Shown in pieces: positions 54,485 to 64,000 of a DNA stretch of 64,000 nt. Position 1 is the first letter of the stretch; each line of letters opens with the position of its first letter. The position numbers and the translations under genes are program-made. Where the stretch lies: assembly GCF_036324505.1 (NCBI RefSeq), contig NC_086357.1, positions 16,970,293 to 17,034,292 on the forward strand. The letters run 5' to 3'. Source of the stretch: Eleginops maclovinus (lineage: Eukaryota > Chordata > Actinopteri > Perciformes > Eleginopidae). The notes beneath the pieces were generated by a model that worked only from the letters and a program-made list of their open reading frames with translations, made no database searches and was not told where the DNA came from.

Positions 54485-54509
54485 ACACACACACACACAC
54501 ACACACACA
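54485..54509. repeat. (CA)n microsatellite, short
   Basis: 25 bp of uninterrupted AC repeat. Confidence 0.95.
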
Positions 54510-56104
54510 TCAAGTTTATATCCTTATTTTTCCTACAAGTTGGGCCTGGAACAGATGGCCAGTTTCACAGGCTTGTTTGTGAACTCCTGGGTTGGGTCAA
54601 TGAAAGCGTTTTATGGGGCAAGAAAAAGGATGGAGAGGAGGAGGGACATAGTTAGAGGGAGAAAGCACATAAAGGTAGAGGACAAAACACACACATTATC
54701 TCAGTTGCTTCGTTGTGCAGGCAGGCCATGGTCTCCAAACTAACTTTCTAATCTTAATCTAAATATTTCTTACCAAAAGCATAACTAACTTTACATTTCC
54801 GTATTCAGGGATGCAGCGTTTTACTGTTAACAGACCCCACAGGGATGGCTGCTAACATGCTAACACTATGTTTCACATTCTTAAAGACATATTATTATAA
54901 TATGTTGTGTGCGGTGTAGATGCTCAGCATCAAGGCTCTTGTCCTCATCGGTTCCCCCCCAAAAAAGAACCATGGACGATAATAACTTTAGGCCTAGGGC
55001 AAGGTAGGCACAAAGCCTATGTTGATGCTGTTGTGGGGCTGTGGCTTTTGAAATGCTAATATGGACAGCCAATGTGACAGCAACATGGCTGAAGCAATGG
55101 AGCACTCGTAGTTTAGTGCACTGCCCTAATCAAAGGGTATGTTGGATATACTGCCATGAGAGGAGTAAGACATGTGAGTGTTGTGGCAGAGTGGAGTTGA
55201 CTGCCTATAGCTCAACTATAGGCCCAATTTCCACACATTCATAATTGAAAGCACTTCAGTAACCATTCCTCTGCAGTTAGCTAAATAGCAGTCTTGCTGA
55301 AGCTGTTAAGAGAAAATTAGCTTTGCTCAAACACCCTTTGACTGAGGTTATCGGAAAGTACAGTTCTTGGTTTAACCATATAATTGAATAATTGTATCTG
55401 AAAGCGTGTCATAGTTAAAGCCATATAGTGTATCTTTTTAACCAAATATAATGGCTTTAGAATAATTTGTATACACTGGCTATGTAATGGCAGTAATCTA
55501 TCATACCCACTCCCCACTCTAGGCTTCAAAAACTGTTCGTGCACTTTGGAACCTTGGTCAGCAGGTCGTACAAAGCACAAAGTAGATTTTGGTGAAACTG
55601 TGCCATTTTATGGACACAACTTTGTTTTATGTATCTATTTTTGAAGGACCACAGGTTCTCTATTGATGGATTAAGGATTTTCCTTATGAACAGAATGCTT
55701 TACTTTCTGTTCATAAAAAGTGGCGCTAACTGCTAACTCGACAGTGGGGAACTGTTCAGCTGTGAGCTTAGTCAGCTGTGGTGCCCATATCCCAGAGTTT
55801 GGAGCACTAAAGGAGCACAGTACATGAGCTTTTGACCACTAAGGTTTCTGGCCTGGGGATGACACTGGTTTTGTGCCAGATCCAGAGCTGTGTGGACGCA
55901 GAAAAGAGTGCAAATTTATTTTGGCTGAGCTGACCCAAATGCTATTGGACTAGGTAGTTACGTGTCTTGCTATGTCTAGTGTTTTTGCACTTATGGAAGT
56001 TAGCTTTATCAGCGAAGTCTTCAATTTGCTAATTTTTTAAATCATAATTGTATCATAATAAATGCACGTAGAACATTACATTACAGCCATGGACTTACGT
56101 TTTT
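54510..56104. other. Noncoding DNA, possibly old repeat material
   Basis: No supported gene. The run from about 55420 (AAAGCCATATAGTGTATC) and the segment 55700-56100 read like decayed interspersed repeats, but I could not find paired ends or an ORF. The latter lies directly upstream of a LINE-type tail and could include its 3' UTR. Confidence 0.45.
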
Positions 56105-56176
56105 AATTGCCATATTTACACTGTAGCTACTGTGCAGAAGACAATAAAGACTTTGAGTCTTTGAATCTTGAATCTG
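56105..56176 (+). mobile_element. LINE 3' tail fragment (L2/CR1-like)
   Basis: AATTGCCATATTTACACTG and the following GTGCAGAAGACAATAAAG correspond closely, block by block, to the 3' end of the LINE at 63396-63460 (ATTGCCAACATATACGCTG, GTGCATATGACAAATAAAA). It ends in a short repeated tail, CTTTGAGTCTTTGAATCTTGAATC, as L2/CR1-group LINEs do. It may be a severely 5'-truncated LINE or a SINE that borrowed a LINE tail. No coding sequence is recognisable upstream. Confidence 0.6.
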
Positions 56177-59100
56177 AAATATGAGTTGTATGAGTGAATT
56201 GCACAATCCATGTTAATCTGCAAATATTGCCAGTAGTACATTTGAGAAATCCTTTAGAAAAAGAAAAAATACAATTTGCAAAAAAAAGAGAGTTATCTTT
56301 TAGTTTCCTTTCTGCAGTCAATTACTTCAAAGTGTTGATACAGTTTTGAAATAAGCTTACTGGAATCAGGTGAAAATAGCTCAAAGGTGCGCAATCAGGA
56401 GGAAGAGAGTTTTGTATGGAGGTTTTGGAGTGGAAAAGGGTTTATACAGTTTGTAATGACAGTCAAAGAGATAGTTAAGATTAGAGTAATACCTAAGGCG
56501 AGGATCCAGCAGTGTATTCCAACATGAAGATAGACTTGTTGTACAGCATGTAATGACAGCCCAGCAGGGTTCTCCCTTTCACTAATGAGAGTTCACCCTA
56601 AATCTGGACTCTCTGATCTGGCAGAGAAGCTTGTTAAAGCTTACATGGCACACTTTACCCTGCGTAATCTTTCATTTTCCTTTTAAACTTTCTTAAAAAC
56701 TATCTAGAAACAGAAGGTTTAATTGGTTGAATTATAATTTGAGAGTTGTACCAGAGGCACAGTTCTTGTTATAAACTGGGATGAGTTTTGAATAGGAGGT
56801 CAGGGTTGCTCCCCATTTGGTATTTTAATATATTGGCAAAGATGAGAAGAAAAAGAGAATCTTATCTCTGATTTCATGTCAGTTAATAATGATGTGCAAA
56901 TGTGCATTCTCTGTCCCCTGAAGGTTTGCACAGAGATAACAGAAAACTATTTAATACACAATTAAATGTAATAGTCACTGTTTATTCACCAGATTTCACA
57001 CTGTCACAGGTGTCATTGTCTCAGGACATCTGTTTTAAGAGGAACAGTTTCCCAATCTTTAATTTGTTCAAGATGTCAACATGCTGCTTTCAAATGTAAA
57101 TATACACACTAGAAGCAACAATGTGTAAATTAACTCAAAGTCAGTTAAGGATAATTGCTTGGAACATAATTTATTTGTAGATCAATTAGTGAGACAATAA
57201 AGTTTGCACCTAGAAAATAGTTGTTAAGTTCCACTAAATATGCAGAATGATGTTGGCAGGAATAGTTTAAATAATAGGAAATATCGTAATATGTAGTATC
57301 TTCCAGCTGCTACTGTTGACAATCTGATACACATTTTTACATTTATGACCCTGGAAGGGTGCCACATGACTTGGATTGCTTTATTTTCTTAACCTTGCTG
57401 CATTGTTTACTTAAGTACACTGTAGCTTGTGGTTGTGGGATGCCACTGTCAGAACCATCTGCAGATCTGTGTGTTTGATGTATGCTTCCCAGCAGATTGT
57501 CCTAAGGTAAGGTTGTGCCTATGGGGAAAACACTATGCAAACATTCCCACTGAGACTGCCATGCAAACAAAAGGATTGGACAGTGGTAGCACAAGTGCAA
57601 CTGGAGTGAAATGCAAAAACTGCAATACCAGTGTAGATGATGCAAAATGAATAACTAGTCCATCATAGAAAGGGCTGGTTGTGGCGATGAACACATTTTA
57701 AAATCTAAGGAAAAACAAATGCCAGGAAAGGCTTAGTTGTTTTATGATCCCGGAGGGCAAATTTGCTAAATGGAAGTTCTTGCAGCAGCACACGCTGTCT
57801 GTTAAATTGCTTCCCTTGAGACGTGATGCCTGTATATGTCACAGTCCTCGCGAGGCTCACGTCTTCACACAGCAGGAAGGACCTGTCTGTGGCTCAGGTC
57901 AGACCTTGGAGCAGATGACCAGTCTGTGTCCCCTGCTTTTGCCTTTCTTCATTGAGCATGTCTATATACTATTTCTTTATCTCATAGACCTTAATACTCT
58001 GCCCCCTCCACTGTTCTTTTCCCTCGCACATCTCTCATTCCTCTCTTTTATACTTACTTCTCACTTTGCCCTTCTTTGTCCTTGTTACCATGGCTACTGC
58101 CTTCTTTGATAGGGAAGGAAAAGGACTGATGGAAGGTACAGAGGCCTTATGACGCTCTTGCCATTCATTATCGTCATTCTCTCTCTCCACTCAAATCTTT
58201 ATCTCTTTCAAGTCTTCAATTAACTGCTGCCAGAGGAAAGTCATGCTGAACAAGTGCCAGATCTAAGCTTGCTTCCCTCTCCTTTTTGTCCAGCACCTGT
58301 TTACCTCAGAGCAATAACTTAATACCTTCTTTTAATTTGCTTTTAAAACTTTGAGGATATAATTGGTAAGATAATACGTGGCGACTTTGGTTAGCTGATG
58401 TAGGTATGTGATGATGTGTTATTGTAAGGAAACACTGGGAAGCAAACAATGGACGCACCCCAGTGGAACACAGTTTTGTACTAACAAGATACATTGGAGA
58501 TGAAGATAGAAGAAAGAAAAGGAGGAACAAGACAGGTGAAAGGGATGTGCACCATCTGAAATGCAGATCAAAGTCTAGGTGATACCAAGGGAAAGGAGGA
58601 AAGAAAGAAGGTAGGAGACAATGCATACGAAGCAAGTGTATGTGTGCGTGTAGCCACAGAAAGAGTGAGGCTTCTAAAAGAAAAGGGCAGTGATCAAAGA
58701 AGAGATGAAACGATGGAAGAGGCAAGGGAGAGACACAGGGAGGAGTGGTAGGTACAGTTGGAGCCACAATGCCTGTGTGCACCAAGACACTTTATTGTTT
58801 TGTGCACTATCTTATGGGAATGTTTTCCTTTCATGAGCTATGCCCTCATGTCTCTTGGCAGCTGCATGTACACCTACCCACACAAACAAACTGTCACCAC
58901 CTTTCATACCAGCTTTGCATCTGCTGGGCAGGGGAAGCTTCACGGCCCAAAAATATGTGGTCAAACGGCACATCAGAGCTTCGCCTTGTTATGACCATAG
59001 AAAAGCCACATTCACAAAACCGTCAACTGAAGTTACAGATGTCATACTGCCTTCCTGCGTGACCTCATTTGCCTGGCTCGCCTAAATAATGATTGGGAAC

Positions 59101-62100
59101 CAGCAGAGGCAGAAACAAGGGAACAGCAGGAAAGTTTAAATACATGTGACTCCTGCGCAGCTGCAGAGGAAGTTATTTGCATAATGCGTCCCTGATTGCC
59201 GAACTCCCTGCCTGTTTGTACTTTTATTTGTTAGTCTTGTGGGTGAGGTGAAAAATAAATGAAAAAGTAACATGGGCTTTACTGGGATTCCTGTGTAATG
59301 GTGTGATGGCTAATGAGATATTCATTTGCAACCTTCACTCTCATGGCCTTGGTGTGCACAGATCAAAGGGAGTGGATTTATTTTGCAAATGCAGGAGGTT
59401 ACACTTTTGTTTTCAATCTTATGCTTTATAGTGTGCAAATATGTGTAAAAGAATACTGACTATCCATTTTTATTGACAAACATAATTTATAAAGATTATT
59501 CTTTAGTTACATTTAACAGTACATGCACAGAGCAGTATTGTTAGGACGTTTAACTAGTTATGGTGATATCAGAGTATCTTCGTTTACCTGTAGTGCTCTC
59601 TTTATGACTTAACTACTTAAAATATTTTCCACCTTCTTCACATATACAGTCAGATAACTGCTTACAAACACGGAAACACACTTCCTGCAGTCTTTGTACT
59701 TTTTCCCCCACAATATCAAAAATGTACAACATCCGCTAGAGGAAGACATGGCCGTCAAAGCTTTGCTCTAAATATAAATCAGGTATTCCTAGCATCGTGT
59801 TCCAAGTCTACAGTAGACTTCCATTTCATAAATTATTTGAATCTCCTTTGCTAGCGTTTTCCAATGCTTGTGAGTATGTCTATCAAAATGTATGCATAAG
59901 TGAGTCAGAGGTCAACCTGACAGTTATTTTTTATGCACCAGGCTTCATTAAAGGGTCACAGTAAACATTGAAATATAAGCTGGTAAAAGTAGCTCAATGT
60001 CCCTTGCTTTGTGACACTCAAAAGGGCAGAATGTGACTTCAAAAAGCTTAGTAGATGCACTATTATGGCAAGGTTTCCAGATTATGGCAAGACAAACCAG
60101 ACCTTGTTGCTAGTAGTTCAATTAAAGTTTTTGCGGTCAGGTGGCCTCACCAAAATGTGTGTGTGACCACAGTGATTTAGATGTCAAACTTTGTAGACAT
60201 TTCACTAAACAATACCTATATAATTGATCAAGTACCACTGTGTAATATGTTACCTGTTTACACTGCTGAGAAACATGTCCATGTTGACAACAGCACAACT
60301 GTTTATCAAAGGGTACCATTTCCTTCTGCAGTTCTAAATTTAGCTGGCATGTGTGGTTTTATTGAATTACTTTAACCTGATGTTTCTAATGACATTTACA
60401 GTGCACACAATGCTTGAGGTTACTTGAGTAACTATGTTAAGTAGGGATTTCATAGCAAATATAAATAGAGAAAGAGGTAAAATAGTAAAGGAATTCACAT
60501 TATCCAGGTCATATGAGATGATCCACTGCCTCAAACCTGTCCAGCTTAACACCTTGTCACGTTTGCAGACATCCAGGAGATAACATAACTCATTAAGGGC
60601 AGTGTGTGGGGGGGGGGCCTTGGCCTTGGCCTCGAGGTTAGATAGCCCCAGAGCTGCTGAGCTTCGCTTTATGCTCCTTGAATCCATGAATGATGCATGA
60701 CTGGTTGGAGTTTGGTACAGCATGAAGAAAAGTGAGGAAGTGAGAGACAGCAGCCATATGGAAGCAAAAAGTGCATTGATCAAGGGTGCTACAATTACAC
60801 TGACCTCAGCTTGTTCCCTTTAGTGGATGCCCCCAGGAGCAGAGGAAATGGCCTTAGATGGATGAAAAGTCTTAATGTTTGTGTGTGAGTGTGTTAAGCA
60901 AGGGGAAGTATAGACAGAAGCAGGGAGTAAAGAACCATTTTAAAACCTGAAATAAATAGTTTGCACAAATGAATGTTTTTTGTTCACTAGTATGGTAATG
61001 CCTAAAACAGGACTGTGAGTAGGTGACAGGGATGAAGTGGGTTAAGAGAGGGGGGGTTGCTGAGGGAGTGAGAGAGGTGTGAGATAAAAGCAAAGGATGG
61101 GAGGAATGTAAGGGGGAAGAGGAAAGGTGATATGGTGGACTGGGGAGTCGACAGATTGATGGATGGCTTAGCTGCAGATGGATAGTGAGCAGAAACAGAG
61201 CTGCAAAAACACACTTAAGAACAAACACACACATCCTTATTCTTTCATACACTCACATTAAGTTGACAAATACAGAAATACTCAACATTGTGCGTGCGTA
61301 CACATGTGATAACAATTACACTGACACAACAATCAGACTCTAACCCAGAGGTGGCATTCAGGTGCAGACATTTAACCCATAAAACGTAATCTGTCTCTCT
61401 TTTCAACATGCACACAAACAATTAATGTGTGTCATGCCGCACAGGGTAGTTTGCTGACTAACTGTAAACATGTATCACCATGGGGCCTATCACGCAGCCC
61501 AGTAATGGTTATTACCATCATCCCTCTTCCTATGATTATCTAAGCCCATCGTTTCCAGCCAAATGTACCACTGGCATTGTAGAAATATACTACAACCTCT
61601 CCGTGTTGCTAATTCACATCCAGAGCACATCTGCTCGCAAGGTGTCACCCCACTACATACGTTTTGAGCAAAGAAAAAAGCTTGGTTTGATGTATCTGAA
61701 ACAAGCAGCAACTAACTCGACAAGACTGGAATGCTCCCATCTGTTGATGTGTTGTAGCGCACGGTGGTGACAACTGTGCGAGCTGAGTGTACAATGAACA
61801 CACTGGGAGCAAGGGCTTGTGGGTTTTAAATAAAAGAGAGTTGTATACATGAAGACAAAAACAACTCAGGAACTCTTTGTGCAGTCCGATTTTATTTTAT
61901 TTTGAGATTGAACACAAAGCAAAATGTATCTCTGATGAGGACAGCAGTCTGTTGGCTCCTTTTGGTTGTAATATGTCTCAAGTTAAGCCATACCAAGAGG
62001 TTTGTGTTGTATTATGAGATATGTGTATTGTTTCTAAATCCAACCAATCTACTTCATGACTACCATTATACTATTTATGCTGAATTGAATTATCAGTTAG

Positions 62101-62655
62101 AATGTCTGGTTTAGATTTACAACATTTCTTTTTTTTTTTCCACTGGGATCTTGCAATCAGACCATATTTGTATCAGTTAGTGGAGTGATTGACAGACTTG
62201 ATGGTTCATTCAGTGGGACAAATCACTTATTTACATTTTTTCAAGATGACTCCTGATGATATTCTACCTTTTTAAGAATAAAAGTAGCTTTTCAATGATT
62301 GCAAAAAGGTCTTTGTTAACAATACTGTATTCCATTGTGCGTGATTATGGTATGCAGTTTACGCCCAGTCCAGAGTATGTTTCTTCACATGTTGGTTAAG
62401 TTACCTCACCTATTGCATATGGGTGATATAAAGGCCTGAATAGATAAATGCTTAAATAGTTTTTGAAATGAAGTTCTAAGAGAGCACAGCCAGTGCAAAG
62501 TAGAAAGCCTCTTGCATCAGGGCACTTTGCTATTGACTGTTCTTAGAAAGTAGAGATAACAGACTGCACTTTTAGGTCAGGTTTAATGGAGCCACAAGTA
62601 GTCAGACGCATATATTCCATTAACAGTCAATACAAGGCCCAATTCTGACCTTATT
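56177..62655. other. Noncoding DNA with purine-rich tracts
   Basis: No supported gene. Plus-strand purine-rich tracts lie at about 58490-58740 and 61037-61135; they generate long Ser/Leu/Pro-rich open frames on the minus strand (159 codons at 58306-58785) that I regard as compositional. A G9-G10 run at about 60608-60617 is followed by CCTTGGCCTTGGCC. T12 lies near 62129-62140. Confidence 0.6.
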
Positions 62656-62660
62656 CGGCT

Positions 62661-63050
62661 CGACAGCGGCTCTTCTTCCTCCGCAGGCTGCGGAAGTTCA
62701 ACATGGACTCCAGGATACTCTGCAACTTCTACAGGTGCACCATCGAGAGTATCCTGACTGGCTGCATCACCGCCTGGTATGGCAGTTGCACCGCCCTCAA
62801 CCGTAAGACTCTACAGAGGGTGGTGAAAACTGCTCAGCACATCACCAGGACGGAGCTGCCATCCATGGAGGACCTCTACACCCAGCGGTGTAGGAAGAAG
62901 GCCGGTAGGATATTAAAGGACCCCCATCACCCCAGCAACAATCTGTTCTGTCTGCTGCCGTCTGGCAGACGGTACCGCAGCATCCGGACCAAGACCACCA
63001 GACTCAGGGACAGTTTTATACCACAGGCTATAAGACTACTGAACTCCTGA
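62661..63050 (+). pseudogene. LINE ORF2 C-terminal fragment (post-RT domain)
   Basis: 130 codons stay open up to a TGA at 63048-63050. The frame begins at CGA CAG CGG (RQRLFFLRRLRKF), upstream of the first ATG at 62703, so that Met is internal. The text LRRLRKF...LCNFYRCTIESILTGCITAWYG...RVVKTAQ...LPSMEDLYTQRC...DPHHPSNNLF...LLPSGRRYRS...RLRDSFIPQAIRLLN is the characteristic tail of fish L2-type ORF2, downstream of the reverse-transcriptase catalytic core. The endonuclease and catalytic RT domains are missing, so the fragment cannot retrotranspose. The frame has no stop or frameshift, implying a relatively young insertion. Confidence 0.88.
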
Positions 63051-63069
63051 GCTCTGTGAATGTCTACTC

Positions 63070-63209
63070 ACATCTGTTTATAGTACACACATACATATAT
63101 ATATATATTATACACATCTGCCATACATATCTGTTTATAGTACACATATCTATATATTATACATATCTGCCATATACATCTGTTATACGTAATATATGCA
63201 TCTGCCCAT
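63070..63209. repeat. Degenerate tandem repeat in LINE 3' UTR
   Basis: Units begin at 63070 (ACATCTGTTTATAGTACACA), 63125 (ACATATCTGTTTATAGTACA) and about 63174 (ATACATCTGTTATACGTA). Each closes with a CATCTGCCAT or CATATCTGCCAT block. Unit lengths are about 55, 49 and 36 bp; an AT-dinucleotide stretch in the middle accounts for part of the length difference. Confidence 0.8.
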
Positions 63210-63440
63210 ACCTCCTCATTCAACAGTGTAAAGTGTTTAAATACTCTCAATGTATTCCACATATGTATATATTTCACATCCTCAAATTTTTATTGTTGAT
63301 ATTGTAAATATTCTTCTCTCTTTTTGCACTATTTTATTTATGTTATTTGCACCATGTATGTGGAGTTGTTGGAGGAGCACGCGACATAAGATTTTCATTG
63401 CCAACATATACGCTGTATCTGCTGTGCATATGACAAATAA

Positions 63441-63460
63441 AACCTTGAAACCTTGAAACC
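63441..63460 (+). repeat. LINE 3' terminal short repeat
   Basis: AACCTTGAAACCTTGAAACC: two and a half copies of an 8-bp unit (CCTTGAAA) following ACAAATAAA. This is the typical terminus of L2/CR1-group elements, thought to guide target-primed reverse transcription. Confidence 0.8.
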
Positions 63461-64000
63461 TATTGTTGGACCAATGGCATGACTAACCATGACAGAACAC
63501 CTCAAGGCTTTGCTAAAACACTTCTCTGCTGCAGTTCAGACTACATTTTCCTACTTTAATGGAAATATAAATGGCCCTTAGTTACAGAGACCCAGATAAT
63601 AAACTCATTATAAATAAAATAACAAACACAATGGTGGATAGTTGGATGGAATTATGGAAATGTTGCCATGCATACATTATAGCATGTATGTAGTATGCTA
63701 ATGCAGCCTTTATTGCTGTGATATGTTATGTTATCCAATGAGACGAACAAACCTTCAAAACAAGGCCTTTGTGTAACCCATATGCATTTGTTTTCATATT
63801 ATTTATTCATACTCTCTTTGCGTTGATCTGAGGAGAACACTTGGTGCTTGCAGAATTGTCAGCTACAGTTATTGTGCTGGAGGGATACTTGTTCATAGAA
63901 ACTCCAGTCGAGCCAATACCTGGACAACTTTGGGCTTTGGTGTGTATCTCTTGGTTCTTCCTTCTTTAAAGAAGCTATTGGCAAGCAACATACAAAATGG
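63461..64000. other. Noncoding DNA, nothing recognised
   Basis: AT-rich sequence downstream of the LINE with no ORF or repeat that I can name. Confidence 0.55.

Larger units (their letters stand above)
62656..63460 (+). mobile_element. 5'-truncated LINE of the L2/CR1 group
   Basis: About 800 bp containing the end of a reverse-transcriptase ORF, a 3' UTR and a short repeated terminus (ACCTTGAAACCTTGAAACC). GC content and codon structure change sharply at about 62656, marking the truncation point. LINEs of this group commonly insert truncated at the 5' end and terminate in short tandem repeats rather than poly(A). No clear target-site duplication is visible; the flanks ACCTTATT and ACCTATT are similar but too weak to assert. 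The L2 versus CR1 assignment rests on the protein style and tail and needs alignment. Confidence 0.85.

Noticed and set aside
58306..58785. 159-codon ORF on the minus strand
   Set aside because: It is antisense to a purine-rich tract. The protein is Ser/Leu/Pro/His-rich with no domain, and the open frame follows from the scarcity of purines on that strand.

Overview
This window looks like about 64 kb of gene-poor nuclear DNA from a teleost fish, probably a percomorph. The main signs are very dense and long (CA)n/(TG)n microsatellites (six arrays of about 94-155 bp), a hAT DNA transposon with vertebrate-type introns, the 3' end of an L2/CR1-group LINE, and a degenerate interspersed repeat with a period of about 130 bp that I associate with percomorph genomes. 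The host assignment comes from pattern recognition, not from a database search.

Layout. 1-6825 is low-complexity-poor noncoding DNA. 6834-10080 is a 3.2 kb hAT-superfamily element on the minus strand. It has 14-bp terminal inverted repeats, an imperfect 8-bp target-site duplication, and a three-exon transposase whose splice sites and intron phases agree. The copy appears dead: one base is missing in exon 1, and the Glu expected in the C-terminal S-x-x-S-E-R-x-F-S block is Gly. 10.1-31.1 kb is noncoding DNA holding five of the six long CA/TG arrays; the sixth lies inside the hAT intron. Two of them, at 12003-12122 and 12348-12445, face each other as an inverted pair. 31.1-62.6 kb is noncoding DNA without any long CA array. 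It contains a TTAA-associated non-autonomous DNA-transposon-like element (about 42236-42842), the 130-bp-period repeat (about 48345-48790), and a lone LINE 3' tail (about 56105-56176). 62656-63460 is a 5'-truncated LINE that keeps the last 130 codons of its reverse-transcriptase ORF, a 3' UTR with an internal tandem repeat, and a short repeated 3' tail.

I found no host gene that I can support. Almost all ORFs over 60 codons are random, or come from CA repeats (Cys-Val or Thr-His dipeptide proteins) or from purine-rich strands. One possible 69-nt exon at 26563-26631 has good splice signals but no recognised product. The window is therefore either an intergenic desert or part of a very large intron. 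I found no evidence of a new enzymatic or defence system. The most informative content is the decay state of the hAT copy, the uneven distribution of long CA arrays, and the several repeat fragments.
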